Assembly (NCBI RefSeq): GCF_000517445.1
Contig: NZ_CP006965.1
Span: forward strand, 1,340,681 to 1,404,680
From: Thermococcus paralvinellae
GTDB lineage: Archaea > Methanobacteriota_B > Thermococci > Thermococcales > Thermococcaceae
Length of the DNA stretch: 64,000 nt
Direction: 5' to 3'
In this document: positions 35,427 through 43,966 of the stretch, piece after piece
Position numbering within the stretch: the first letter of the stretch is position 1
How the letters are laid out: the number at the start of each line of letters is the position of its first letter
Made by a program: the position numbers and the translations under genes
Notes under the pieces: model-generated
Seen by the model: only the letters and a program-made list of their open reading frames with translations
What the model was told of the DNA's origin: nothing
The model's database searches: none

Positions 35427-35886
35427 CCCTCTCCCTCCTCATGATCAGGAAGAATATCAGCACTATACTGGTAAGACCAGCGAGAACCTTCATTCCAACG
35501 AAGATGTTCATGTAGGAAAGTGTTCCACCAGTGTTTAGGTAGCCTGGATTTATTCCAACTGGTGTCTTCCCCCCAAAGATCGGAAATCCACTGTTTGCAA
35601 TTATGTTTTTGAAGAATGTGTAACCAGCAAATCCCAAGCATGCCATTCCTAAGAAGCCCAGTGCACCAATGCTTTCAAACACATTGAGTGGAACTTTCTC
35701 AAATAATGTTTTTATGGTTTCATACCTATTAGCAACTATTAACAACGCTAATCCACTCGCAAACACTGCTCCTCCCTGGAAACCTCCTCCTGGTGTAAGA
35801 TGGCCATGAAGGATTATGTAGCTTCCAAAGACAAGTATCAACGGAGCTAATATCTTGGTTGTAGTCTTTATGATAGTCGTTGTCAT
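35416..35886 (-). CDS. Mbh-type hydrogenase 2, F subunit (MrpB/MnhB-like)
   Basis: 156 residues, four helices. The MrpB signature [15 protein letters not shown] is present. The start at 35886 overlaps the E gene by four bases. It is the membrane subunit beside D and E, completing the antiporter-like half that is split over D, E and F in Mbh operons. Confidence 0.9.
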   Translation of the reverse strand: MTTTIIKTTTKILAPLILVFGSYIILHGHLTPGGGFQGGAVFASGLALLIVANRYETIKTLFEKVPLNVFESIGALGFLGMACLGFAGYTFFKNIIANSGFPIFGGKTPVGINPGYLNTGGTLSYMNIFVGMKVLAGLTSIVLIFFLIMRRERDEW

Positions 35887-36155
35887 CCTTTCACCTCCCT
35901 CCTACGCAGCACCATTAAGACTCCGGAAACCGCTGTAAATAGAACAGTTGCTTCACCGAGAGTATCAAAACCTCTGTAATCAAAGACTATGCTTGTGACA
36001 ACGTTGTTAGCTGAGGCTTCAATCTGGGCATGAGTTATGAACCAGTCATCCATCTCCCTGTGCGGAGGCTCTCCGAAAGGTCTTAAGCTGATCATTGCAG
36101 CAAGGAGGAAGAGCGTGAAGCCAATGAAAGCCAGCAAGCCAAGAGAAGTCCTCAT
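35883..36155 (-). CDS. Mbh-type hydrogenase 2, E subunit
   Basis: 90 residues with two helices; [19 protein letters not shown] is the E-subunit signature, corresponding to the second part of the MrpA C-terminus. The middle ([13 protein letters not shown]) is extracellular. ATGA overlaps on both sides. Confidence 0.88.
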   Translation of the reverse strand: MRTSLGLLAFIGFTLFLLAAMISLRPFGEPPHREMDDWFITHAQIEASANNVVTSIVFDYRGFDTLGEATVLFTAVSGVLMVLRRREVKG

Positions 36156-36415
36156 TCTACCACCTCCTCATCGGTGGTGTTCTTTATAGCCAGCAGATAC
36201 ATCGCCGTTGTTAGACACGCACCAACGCCAGCTTCAGCTATTGCAACATCTGGAGCTTGGAGAACATAGAATTCCAGTGATAAAATTAGGCTGAACACTG
36301 CCATGGCGATTACGGCCATAATAAGGTTCTTGAATCTAATAGCAACTATTGCGCTAACGAGTAGTCCTATTCCAATTAGTATTTGCAAAATCCAGAAAAA
36401 CTCCATAAAGTTCAT
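36152..36415 (-). CDS. Mbh-type hydrogenase 2, D subunit (NuoJ/MrpA C-terminal-like)
   Basis: 87 residues, three helices. [20 protein letters not shown] followed by [16 protein letters not shown] is the DUF4040/MbhD signature, with the conserved acidic residues in the membrane. It is linked by ATGA overlap to C and E. Confidence 0.88.
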   Translation of the reverse strand: MNFMEFFWILQILIGIGLLVSAIVAIRFKNLIMAVIAMAVFSLILSLEFYVLQAPDVAIAEAGVGACLTTAMYLLAIKNTTDEEVVE

Positions 36416-36762
36416 AGCCTCCCCTCCAGTTCATCTATTACAGCTCCATATGGCCTAATTCCCGATTTTCTCGCAGCTCTTCCGATTGCATGGGCACCAA
36501 CTGGGTTTGTTAGCACCAGAAAGATTACAACGAGAGCTGAGTGAATCCCTATTGTTACCCATCTTAGGTCATGTGTTGGGAGCCAGTTGTAAATTGAATA
36601 CACCACCGTTGCAAGAACTATGAAAATAGTCCCAAATGTTGTACATTTTGTTGCTGCATGAATCCTTGTGTAAACATCTGGAAATCTGAGGATTCCAACG
36701 CTTGCAAGGAAGTTAAAGATTACCCCAATTGCCAAGAAAATTGTGATTATATACTCAATCAT
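36412..36762 (-). CDS. Mbh-type hydrogenase 2, C subunit (MrpG/MnhG-like)
   Basis: 116 residues, three helices. The MrpG signature FPDVYTRIHAATKCTTFGTI is intact, as is NPVGAHAIGRAA. It forms part of the antiporter module; the overlapping gene order C-D-E-F-G is that of classical mbh. Confidence 0.9.
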   Translation of the reverse strand: MIEYIITIFLAIGVIFNFLASVGILRFPDVYTRIHAATKCTTFGTIFIVLATVVYSIYNWLPTHDLRWVTIGIHSALVVIFLVLTNPVGAHAIGRAARKSGIRPYGAVIDELEGRL

Positions 36763-37034
36763 GCTATCCCCACCTTCTTCTTTACTAAATACCTTGCAAT
36801 ATAGAGCGTGGCAATGTAACTCAGAACTGCATACACCAGTGCAACATCAATGAACACAGCTTGCTTCGTAATTACACCATAGATAACCATTGCACCAGCC
36901 GTTGTTGTGGTCATTGAATCTAGAGCAACTGCCCTGTCTGGAATGGTAGGGCCGAGAAGGAGTCTAATCAGTGTTAACATTGCTGAAAATAGAAGCAAAA
37001 CCAACGCAACCATAAATGCACTAATCACATTCAT
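36759..37034 (-). CDS. Mbh-type hydrogenase 2, B subunit (MrpF/MnhF-like)
   Basis: 91 residues from ATG 37034 (in the ATGA shared with the A gene); the longer frame to 37073 overlaps A and lacks spacing. Three helices with the MrpF motif LLLGPTIPDRAVALDSMTTT. Antiporter subunit. Confidence 0.9.
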   Translation of the reverse strand: MNVISAFMVALVLLLFSAMLTLIRLLLGPTIPDRAVALDSMTTTTAGAMVIYGVITKQAVFIDVALVYAVLSYIATLYIARYLVKKKVGIA

Positions 37035-37534
37035 TCCGCAATCCTCCTTGCCCATTTTGGAAGGTAACCACAAAGCTCTTCAGGAGTTGGTTTTTCCTTT
37101 CCAGGCGGAACATGGATCCAGTGCACGTACAAATTGCCATCTTCGTCAATTTCAAGAGTAAACGTTCCCGGGGTTAAAGTTATTGAATTTGCCAAAAGAG
37201 TTCTGCTTTCGTCTCTTGTAAGTCCAGGAGATATTTTAACAATGCCAGGCCTTATTTTCCCTGTTATAACTCTATAAGCTACATCAAGATTTGCCTTTGC
37301 CATTGCAAAGAAAAATGGCCCAACTGCATATATTATGAAAAGAACCCATCTCCTCGGACTAAAGAAATATTCGAGCTTTTCATCCATGATGTTCCGTGTT
37401 AAATACCCAATTATCGCTGCAATAATGAATCCGGCGATTAGTTCTTCTTTGCTCCATGCGATTATATTCCCCGAACCCGCTGTAAGCAGTAAATACACAA
37501 TAAACGACCAAAGGAAAGATGTTACAAACGCCAT
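37031..37534 (-). CDS. Mbh-type hydrogenase 2, A subunit (MrpE/MnhE-like), first gene of the operon
   Basis: 167 residues; ATG 37534 with GAGGTGAAAGA upstream. MrpE-type: two N-terminal helices, then KANLDVAYRVITGKIRPGIV and ANSITLTPGTFTLEIDEDGN. It heads the operon; the promoter and a perfect SurR motif lie at 37614-37646. The A subunits of the two Mbh operons align well, supporting an ancient duplication of the whole operon. Confidence 0.9.
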   Translation of the reverse strand: MAFVTSFLWSFIVYLLLTAGSGNIIAWSKEELIAGFIIAAIIGYLTRNIMDEKLEYFFSPRRWVLFIIYAVGPFFFAMAKANLDVAYRVITGKIRPGIVKISPGLTRDESRTLLANSITLTPGTFTLEIDEDGNLYVHWIHVPPGKEKPTPEELCGYLPKWARRIAE

Positions 37535-37613
37535 TCTTTCACCTCGGCTTTAAGTTTTAAACCTTTATAGGGCATTTTTAGGATTAATCTCATTTTAAAT
37601 TTGCTAAAAATTC

Positions 37614-37625
37614 TTAAATATATTT
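37614..37625 (-). promoter_or_regulatory. TATA box of Mbh-type operon 2
   Basis: Minus-strand AAATATATTTAA, about 80 bases before the ATG at 37534 and 4 bases downstream of the SurR motif, with a GAA-type purine context on its upstream side. Confidence 0.65.
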
Positions 37626-37629
37626 CTAA

Positions 37630-37646
37630 AACGAAAGGTTATAAAC
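37630..37646 (-). promoter_or_regulatory. SurR binding site, perfect consensus
   Basis: Minus-strand GTT-TAT-AAC-CTTTC-GTT matches GTTn3AACn5GTT exactly. Placement immediately upstream of the TATA box is the position from which SurR activates hydrogenase genes in the absence of sulfur in Pyrococcus. Confidence 0.8.
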
Positions 37647-37858
37647 CTAATATTTTGACAAATGAAAAAGTCACTAAACTTTACAAACTATTTAACACAA
37701 AGAGACATTAATGAACAAAGATTCTCACTACAGTTTATGTTAGTTCAGAAAAAATGTTGAAAATGGTTATACCTTTGTAAAGGTTTACAAAAAGCAAAAA
37801 GAACATGACACTTAATAAAACACTAATGCTAACAAATAAGAAAAAATTAGAGAACATG

Positions 37859-38431
37859 CTACTCTTCGTATTCCTCAATAGCACCAAACCTACAGACACT
37901 TGCACATATGCCACAGCCAACACACTTGTTTGGATCAATCTTATGTACTTTTCCTGGGGCTCCGGTTATAGCGTTCTGTGGACATTTCCTTGCACATAAC
38001 GTACATCCCTTACATTTATCTGGAATTATGCGGTATTTCTTGACTTTTTTGCTCTTCTGTGCCTCTATCATTTCCTCGATTTCTTCATCTTTGAGCCACC
38101 TTAAGTTGTCATCGTATTTATCGTAAGTAGCAAGGAGGAACTCTTTGCTCATTTCCAGAGCATTTACCGGACACACATCCACACACTGAGCACAGAACAC
38201 ACATCTACCGAGCCAGAAGGTTACTTTTTTGATTTCTGGTATAAACTCAATAACACCTGCTGGACAAACTGTCACACAGAGCTTACAACCAACACACTTG
38301 TCAGGATAGTAGATTAGCTTTCCTCTAAATCCATCTGGAGTTGGAACTGGCTCAGTCTTTGGGAACATGTTTGTTGCTGGTTTTCTGAAAAGATTTGAGA
38401 GGACTGTGGAGAGAGTCGGAGGTATCTTCAT
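37859..38431 (-). CDS. mbhN: Mbh hydrogenase N subunit with two extra [4Fe-4S] motifs
   Basis: 190 residues. Residues 1-115 match the neighbouring N subunit and hold two clusters: DKCVGCKLCVTVCP (46-56) and RCVFCAQCVDVCP (77-87). Residues 135-182 add two more: DKCKGCTLCARKCPQNAI (140-150) and NKCVGCGICASVCRFGAI (170-180). The added block resembles the C-terminal ferredoxin domain of HydB/NuoF-type proteins. MbhN of P. furiosus has two clusters. The extension would lengthen the electron wire, or accept a different donor. ATGA overlap with mbhM. Confidence 0.88.
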   Translation of the reverse strand: MKIPPTLSTVLSNLFRKPATNMFPKTEPVPTPDGFRGKLIYYPDKCVGCKLCVTVCPAGVIEFIPEIKKVTFWLGRCVFCAQCVDVCPVNALEMSKEFLLATYDKYDDNLRWLKDEEIEEMIEAQKSKKVKKYRIIPDKCKGCTLCARKCPQNAITGAPGKVHKIDPNKCVGCGICASVCRFGAIEEYEE

Positions 38432-39417
38432 ACTATCACCCCCAATAGATCAATTGCAAGGATTAATGATCCAATTATCGCAGCAGGAAGGAGTCTAAGC
38501 CAGAATATTTGCACTGCCTGGGTAATTCTTAGCCTTCCGGTTATCGCTCTAAAGATGCTCATGCTGATGAATAACACTATAAAGACCTTAAGTGTGTGGA
38601 AGAGTACGTCAACAATGAGAGCTGGTGTTCCGCTGAGTCCAACATAAGCACTTATGCCCCATGGGAAGAAAATGGCAACAACTAAGCTTGCACTTACGAA
38701 CATTTTTAGAGCATTGCTGAGTTCAAATAATGCAAGATGCCTTCCGCTATACTCAGCCATTGGACCTTCAGCAACTTCAGTCTCCGCTTCTGGAATGTCA
38801 AAGAAACCAACTTCGATTTCACTTGCCAACCAAGCCAAGAACACAAAGAGCAATATAAATGTTCCAATGAAAGCTAGGGGTGTTCCAAGTTCCCATATGT
38901 TGCGCTGGTAAAATGTTGCCAAGCTGAAAGGCTTTTCAACCCCGAGATGACTCAATCTCCAGAGAATTGTGAAGAGCCCAAGCATCATTGGGATCTCCCT
39001 TGAAACTAATATTATCATCTCTCTCTGAGCACCTATTTGAGCATAAGGTGAGCCAGAGCTTATTGCTCCTAAAACCCTGATGAAGCCAATGAGGGTTAAC
39101 AAGTAAATGAATACGATTACGTCACCCTTGGTGGCAAAGAGGGGAGCAAAGCCCATTGGAGTGTAAGCTAATAATGCTATTGAAACAGCTAAAGCCAAAA
39201 CTGGAGCCAGCTCATAGAACTTATTGGCATGCTTTGGAATTATTGATTCTTTGCTCATGAGCTTTAGGAAATCATAGAATGGCTGGAGCAGAGGAGGCCC
39301 TACTCTGCGTTGCATTCTTGCGACTAACTTTCTGTCAAGTCCCTCCCAGAGGAGTGAGGCAAATGAAACGTAAAGATAAAGGGCAATTAAACCAAGAGTG
39401 GCATATAGAATGTTCAT
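38428..39417 (-). CDS. mbhM: Mbh hydrogenase M subunit (NuoH-like)
   Basis: 329 residues from ATG 39417, in the ATGA overlap with mbhL (GGGAGGTG upstream). About eight helices; KLVARMQRRVGPPLLQPFYD and DIPEAETEVAEGPMAEYSGR are the NuoH signatures. It anchors the hydrogenase arm and links it to the ion-translocating subunits. Confidence 0.93.
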   Translation of the reverse strand: MNILYATLGLIALYLYVSFASLLWEGLDRKLVARMQRRVGPPLLQPFYDFLKLMSKESIIPKHANKFYELAPVLALAVSIALLAYTPMGFAPLFATKGDVIVFIYLLTLIGFIRVLGAISSGSPYAQIGAQREMIILVSREIPMMLGLFTILWRLSHLGVEKPFSLATFYQRNIWELGTPLAFIGTFILLFVFLAWLASEIEVGFFDIPEAETEVAEGPMAEYSGRHLALFELSNALKMFVSASLVVAIFFPWGISAYVGLSGTPALIVDVLFHTLKVFIVLFISMSIFRAITGRLRITQAVQIFWLRLLPAAIIGSLILAIDLLGVIV

Positions 39418-40700
39418 AGTATGCACCTCCCTATTCCAATTTTCTCAGGTTTTGCTTTGATGTTTGGATTGATTTCCTTGGTCTTCTTTATTGACTCTTT
39501 AAGCAAATCAACCTCTGTTAGAATTCTCTTCCTTCCAGTTTCGGCATCAATCACCGCTACTCTATCAGTACAGCTCAAGCACGGATCAATTGAAGCTATA
39601 GCAACTGGGACATCAGCCAATTGTTCACCAACTAAAGCCCTTGCAACTGCAAAGAGGTTCGGAAATGTTGGCTCTCTCATCTTCCACTTTGCTGGGCCAT
39701 CTCTTCCAGGTTCAGCCCTTACGTAGTGTATGGTCTCACCTCTTGGAGCTTCGTATCTTCCAATTCCTTCACCCTCTGCTTTCTTGAGCTTGAAGAGTAT
39801 CATGTTGTCCTTTGGAAATGCCTTAATCTTTCCTTCTGGCATCTGATCCAATGCTCTCTCAATAATTTCCATACTCTGCCAAAGCTCACCGACTCTTACT
39901 ACCATCCTATCAAAAACATCTCCTTTGATTACACCTGTGAACTCCTTAGGTGTTACTGGCTTAACTCCCAAGTCTGGGTAGACTCCAAGCTTTTCGTTGT
40001 ATCTAACGTCCTTCTTAATGCCACTTCCTCTTGCTGTTGGACCTTGAGCACTGTACTCAATTGCTATTCTCTTTGGTATAACACCAGAGTCCCTCAAACG
40101 GGCTTCAACTGTTGGATCGTAGAGGAATATCTCCTCAATTTTTGGCATAATCTCTTGGCGATAATAGTAAATCATATCAAGTATTGCCCTCTTGTGCTTC
40201 TCTGTTATGTCTCTCCTAACTCCGCCAATCATGTTTCCAGCGTAGTTGACTCTGTTACCTCCAATGTCCTCAAGGATGTCCATTACCTTTTCTCTCGCCA
40301 ACCAGCTCAAATGGAGAACTGTGTCGTAGCCTATTGAGTGTGCAACTACACCCAAGTTGAGCAAGTGAGAGTGTATTCTCTCAAGCTCTCCAACGATGAC
40401 TCTGATATACTCTGCCCTCTCTGGGACTTCAATGCCAGCCATTTCTTCAACAGCTCTTGCATAAGTGTGGTTGTGTGAAAATGAACAGATTCCACATATT
40501 CTCTCTGCTAAATAGAGCACTTGAATCCAGTTCCTTCTCATTGCAATCCATTCAAGGCCTCTCAAGTTGTAACCGAGCTTGACATCGACGTTAATGATAC
40601 GCTCACCGTCAAGGGTAATTATGAACTTCTCAGGCTCCTCCAATGCTGGGTGAATAGGACCTATGGGGATTTTAACCCAGTATTCAATCCTCTCATTCAT
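39414..40700 (-). CDS. mbhL: Mbh [NiFe] hydrogenase large subunit
   Basis: 428 residues. Nickel ligands C69/C72 (ERICGICSFSHNHTY) and C374/C377 (DPCLSCTDRVAV) are complete. The sequence closely follows classical MbhL of Pyrococcus (VEMAGIEVPER-type region, GELERIHSHLLNLGVVAHSI, GPTARGSGIK, APRGETIHYV). It reduces protons with ferredoxin electrons to H2, coupled to Na+ pumping. ATGA overlaps both neighbours. Confidence 0.95.
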   Translation of the reverse strand: MNERIEYWVKIPIGPIHPALEEPEKFIITLDGERIINVDVKLGYNLRGLEWIAMRRNWIQVLYLAERICGICSFSHNHTYARAVEEMAGIEVPERAEYIRVIVGELERIHSHLLNLGVVAHSIGYDTVLHLSWLAREKVMDILEDIGGNRVNYAGNMIGGVRRDITEKHKRAILDMIYYYRQEIMPKIEEIFLYDPTVEARLRDSGVIPKRIAIEYSAQGPTARGSGIKKDVRYNEKLGVYPDLGVKPVTPKEFTGVIKGDVFDRMVVRVGELWQSMEIIERALDQMPEGKIKAFPKDNMILFKLKKAEGEGIGRYEAPRGETIHYVRAEPGRDGPAKWKMREPTFPNLFAVARALVGEQLADVPVAIASIDPCLSCTDRVAVIDAETGRKRILTEVDLLKESIKKTKEINPNIKAKPEKIGIGRCIL

Positions 40701-41215
40701 TTTGACTCCCTCCTGTATGGATGTCCAGCATTTTTGACCATTTCGGGAGTAATTCCTGTCTCGTCGAGCCTCAATGGATAAACACCTTCTGGAAAGTCAT
40801 CTGGCAAGAACAGTCTTCTGGGATCTGGGATTCCTTCGTATTTGATGCCAAGGAACTCCTGTACTTCTCTCTCGTATGGCAGAGAGCTTGGAAAGATGTC
40901 AGTTATCGTTGGCAACACTGGATCATCCTTTGAGCATGCTGTTCCAATCACAACTGACAAGCTCTCTCCCTGCTCCCAGAACATTTCCCAATGGTATTTA
41001 GCAGTAAGTCTATCTCCCCTATCCTCAGCTATTATAATGGAGAACTGTGCAGTTGGGTCAATTTCCTTGAGGAACTTGACAACATCTTTGAACTTCTCCC
41101 TGCTAACTTCAATCCAAATTCTCTTTCTTGGGTGAGGAAGTTTATTTTCAGTTATCTTGACCTCTACATCTTCAAATTTTGCCTTTATTCTCTCAGCAAA
41201 TTCTTCAGGTGTCAT
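40697..41215 (-). CDS. mbhK: Mbh hydrogenase K subunit (NuoC-like)
   Basis: 172 residues with the NuoC-like pattern: IWIEVSREKFKDVVKFLKE, YEREVQEFLGIKYEGIPDP, RRLFLPDDFPEGVYPLRLDE. It is a structural partner of MbhL; ATGA overlaps with J and L. Confidence 0.92.
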   Translation of the reverse strand: MTPEEFAERIKAKFEDVEVKITENKLPHPRKRIWIEVSREKFKDVVKFLKEIDPTAQFSIIIAEDRGDRLTAKYHWEMFWEQGESLSVVIGTACSKDDPVLPTITDIFPSSLPYEREVQEFLGIKYEGIPDPRRLFLPDDFPEGVYPLRLDETGITPEMVKNAGHPYRRESK

Positions 41216-41715
41216 TCTTTCTCACCTTTAATCTTTTTGATCAGCTTTTCCAATCCCAAGACAACTCCATAGAGGATTGCCTCTGGCCTTGGTGGACAAC
41301 CGGGAACGTAGACATCAACTGGAATATGCTTGTCAAGTGGAGCATTTGTGAATGGACTCTCATAGAACACACTTCCGCCAGTGGGACAAGCGCCTACTGC
41401 AATTACAACTTTTGGGTCAGGTGTTTGCTCGTAAATCAGCTTAACCCTCTCAAGACTCTGGTCTGTTATTGGACCTGTGACAAGCAAAATATCCGCATGC
41501 CTCGGTGTTCCAACAAGCTTTACTCCAAATCTCTCAGCATCGTATCTTGGAGTTAACGCTGCTATAATTTCGATGTCACAACCATTGCATGAACCACTAT
41601 TGACATGAAACACCCAAGGTGACCTTCCGATGTATTTACAGAGCTTTGCAATTCTTTTCTCAAGCATTTCTCTCTCACTGACTTGTGATTGAGTATTAGC
41701 CTTGACTTCTTCCAT
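41212..41715 (-). CDS. mbhJ: Mbh hydrogenase small subunit J (NuoB-like)
   Basis: 167 residues, ATG 41715. [4Fe-4S] ligands in GSCNGCDIEIIAALTPRYDA, VGACPTGGS and VPGCPPRPEAIL. About 20 extra polar residues (EEVKANTQSQVSEREM) precede the fold compared with the J subunit of operon 2. It passes electrons from MbhN to the Ni-Fe site. Confidence 0.94.
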   Translation of the reverse strand: MEEVKANTQSQVSEREMLEKRIAKLCKYIGRSPWVFHVNSGSCNGCDIEIIAALTPRYDAERFGVKLVGTPRHADILLVTGPITDQSLERVKLIYEQTPDPKVVIAVGACPTGGSVFYESPFTNAPLDKHIPVDVYVPGCPPRPEAILYGVVLGLEKLIKKIKGEKE

Positions 41716-41720
41716 TTAAT

Positions 41721-42068
41721 TCACCCCCATACTATCAAGACCCCAAGGATTATTGCCACAGTTATAAGAAGATAGCTCACATAGTCTGTTAACAGCCCTG
41801 TATGTTCCCTTCTGAATGCTATGAACATTCTGTTGATACCTCTGATAAGCCCCCACATGACATGTCTCCCTGTGAAATACCCTTGAATGTGTTCAAACTG
41901 TGGAATTATTTTATCCTCATCTTCACCGCTTAAGTAAACCTTGGTACCAGCTCCTACTCTCCTTGTTCCCATGCTTGCTTTCTCTCCCCACTTCATGAGG
42001 ATATAGCTGATGATTAGACCAATGATGAAGACATAAATAAAGTAAAGTGCATCCCAATAGCCGAACAT
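41721..42068 (-). CDS. mbhI: Mbh hydrogenase I subunit
   Basis: 115 residues, ATG 42068 (GGGGGGATGAAAA upstream). It has an N-terminal helix (LYFIYVFIIGLIISYILM), a soluble loop (GTKVYLSGEDEDK) and a C-terminal helix (YLLITVAIILGVLIV). Bridging subunit between the antiporter and hydrogenase modules. Confidence 0.88.
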   Translation of the reverse strand: MFGYWDALYFIYVFIIGLIISYILMKWGEKASMGTRRVGAGTKVYLSGEDEDKIIPQFEHIQGYFTGRHVMWGLIRGINRMFIAFRREHTGLLTDYVSYLLITVAIILGVLIVWG

Positions 42069-42071
42069 TTT

Positions 42072-43607
42072 TCATCCCCCCAACACTGCCAATACATATT
42101 TTCCTGACTCCTCAAGCATCTTTGCTGTTGGTAGCATAACACTCTCGTTTATCTGCCATGGTAGGAGACCCATGACAATTATTGCAAGGATTAGGATTAT
42201 CATTGGTATTATCATAGCCTTTCCTGGATCTTTTGCCGTTTTCACTTTCTCGCTCTCCTTCCCAAAGAAGGTGAAGAGTACTCTTATGTATGCTGCAGTA
42301 CAGAAGGCTGTTCCGAGAATTGCTATTGCTGCTAGGAATGGGTTATACAAAGCGGAGCTTTCATAGATGAGCCATTTGCTTGCAAATCCATTGAGTGGAG
42401 GCATGCCTATTATAGCTGCAGCACCAACCAGAAAGGCAAAGCTTGTCAGTGGCATTCTTCTTGCTAGTCCGCTAAGCTCATTGAGGTTCTTTGTACCCAC
42501 TTCATGCAAAACAGCACCTGCAACAAGGAAGAGGAGTGCTTTCATAATTGCGTGATTCACTGTGTGGTATATTGCTCCAGCCAAAGCTATTTGCCCAATG
42601 TTTGTTCCATATGCTGCAAGTCCAATGCCTATGCCAAGAAGAATGTATCCTATCTGACCAACACTTGAGAATGCAAACAATCTCTTCATATCAGTCTGCA
42701 CTACAGCCATGGCATTTCCGACAATTAACGTTAGGCATGCGAAGAATATAATTATCCAGCCGAGAGTTCTGATGTTGAGGCTTATATTGTAAATGCTGAA
42801 GAGTATTCTTGCTATTGCATAAACACCACCAGCCTTAATTACTAATCCAGAAAGCATTGCTGAAATTGAGCTTGGTGCTGCTGGGTGGGCATCTGCAAGC
42901 CACATGTGTACTGGAACTGCACCGCTCTTGAAGAGCAATCCACCGAGGATAAAAGCTAAGGCAACTTTGCTTACAAATGTTGGCTCCCTTGTGATGTACT
43001 GGCCTAGATAAGCCATTGTTAGAGTTCCATACTGGCCATAAAGCAGAGCAATGCCGAGAAGAATGAATGAACTTGCCAGTGAACCAACAAACATGTACTT
43101 GATTCCAGCTTCAATGCCTTCCCATGTGTCATTTCTGAATGCAACCAAAGCATAGCTAGCTATGCTCATTATCTCAAGGAAGACATAGAAGTTGAATATA
43201 TCTCCCGTTATGACTATGCCGAGCATTCCAAGCTCTAAGATTAGAATCAAGGTATAGTACTTATCCAGCCCAGTATCGTGCTTCATGTATTCGAGTGAGT
43301 AGATTATTGATAGCAGTGAGACAAATGCTATTGTTACTGCTATTAACGCTCCTAGGAGATCAACTTCCCAAACAATTCTGATTGGAAAGCTTACTCCTTT
43401 TCCTAGTGGCGTTGTATCCCCAAGTGTGTACACTATTATTTGATTGGTCTTCCAGATTGTGTAAAACACATCAGTAGCTACGCCTAAAGTTACTGCACTA
43501 ATTATCACTGCCCAAATATCCCTGGCTTTCTCACTGATGAGCTTGATTAGAGGCATTGAGAATGCTCCAAAGAGAGGAACGATGATTAGGAATGGCAACA
43601 CATTCAT
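42072..43607 (-). CDS. mbhH: Mbh hydrogenase antiporter-like H subunit (MrpD-like)
   Basis: 511 residues, about 14 helices. All ion-path features of the family are kept: FYVFLEIMSIASYALVAFRN (TM5 Glu), LFKSGAVPVHMWLADAHPAA, SMLSGLVIKAGG-type Lys in TM8, HTVNHAIMKALLFLVAGAVL. It translocates ions with energy from H2 formation. Contrast the altered TM7-8 region of the homologue at 33505-35058. Confidence 0.93.
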   Translation of the reverse strand: MNVLPFLIIVPLFGAFSMPLIKLISEKARDIWAVIISAVTLGVATDVFYTIWKTNQIIVYTLGDTTPLGKGVSFPIRIVWEVDLLGALIAVTIAFVSLLSIIYSLEYMKHDTGLDKYYTLILILELGMLGIVITGDIFNFYVFLEIMSIASYALVAFRNDTWEGIEAGIKYMFVGSLASSFILLGIALLYGQYGTLTMAYLGQYITREPTFVSKVALAFILGGLLFKSGAVPVHMWLADAHPAAPSSISAMLSGLVIKAGGVYAIARILFSIYNISLNIRTLGWIIIFFACLTLIVGNAMAVVQTDMKRLFAFSSVGQIGYILLGIGIGLAAYGTNIGQIALAGAIYHTVNHAIMKALLFLVAGAVLHEVGTKNLNELSGLARRMPLTSFAFLVGAAAIIGMPPLNGFASKWLIYESSALYNPFLAAIAILGTAFCTAAYIRVLFTFFGKESEKVKTAKDPGKAMIIPMIILILAIIVMGLLPWQINESVMLPTAKMLEESGKYVLAVLGG

Positions 43608-43966
43608 CCTCTCAACCTCCTTAACTTGTTGATGTCTAAGCTTCCGTAATGTCTGTAAGCGTTAATTGTCAAGGCCATTGCTAAAGCTAGAACACAAACT
43701 CCAATGACGATGCTCGTAAGCACTAAAGCTTGAGGAATTGGGCCAACCATTGGAGTGCCCTTTAATGTTTCATAACCGGTGTAGATTGGCGCAGTTGGAA
43801 GAACTCCGTTCTCCAAGCGGTAGCCAAGGCTTATCAGAAGTAAGTGGATTCCACAGTCAATGATGTTCAAGGCTAAGATCAATTTGATTAAGTTCCTCTT
43901 GTAAAGAAATGCATAAATCCCCATGAAGATTAAGAGAAATGCAGTTACAAATTGAAACGGAATCAT
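43604..43966 (-). CDS. mbhG: Mbh hydrogenase G subunit (MrpC/NuoK-like)
   Basis: 120 residues from ATG 43966 (GGAGGTGGAAAA upstream, ATGA overlap with the F gene). Three helices; PIPQALVLTSIVIGVCVLA is the family hallmark. In-membrane Asp in LNIIDCGIHLLLISLG takes the place of the usual Glu. Confidence 0.92.
   Translation of the reverse strand: MIPFQFVTAFLLIFMGIYAFLYKRNLIKLILALNIIDCGIHLLLISLGYRLENGVLPTAPIYTGYETLKGTPMVGPIPQALVLTSIVIGVCVLALAMALTINAYRHYGSLDINKLRRLRG

Larger units (their letters stand above)
37535..37858 (-). promoter_or_regulatory. Intergenic region between the two Mbh operons: terminator side and promoter
   Basis: There is no gene in this 324-base AT-rich stretch. Reading the minus strand, the first part after the mbhN stop has several T-runs (TTTTTTCTTATTTG, TTCTTTTTGCTTTTTG) that fit archaeal termination, plus the inverted repeat ACCTTT-gt-AAAGGT at 37771-37784. 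Then come a SurR site (37630-37646), a TATA box (about 37614-37625) and a leader of roughly 55-60 bases. Confidence 0.7.

Noticed and set aside
29522-37534. Identity as an Mbx (sulfur-reducing) complex
   Set aside because: The L subunit keeps all four nickel-binding Cys, there is only one antiporter-like H, and an I subunit is present; Mbx has H-H' and lacks the full ligand set.
37771-37784. Inverted repeat ACCTTT-gt-AAAGGT as operator
   Set aside because: Short, AT-rich and located on the terminator side, far from the promoter; a chance match is likely.
39726-40337. Open 203-codon plus-strand frame opposite mbhL
   Set aside because: Antisense shadow of a conserved subunit; composition is untypical (many Cys, Trp, Asn) and no start signal is seen.
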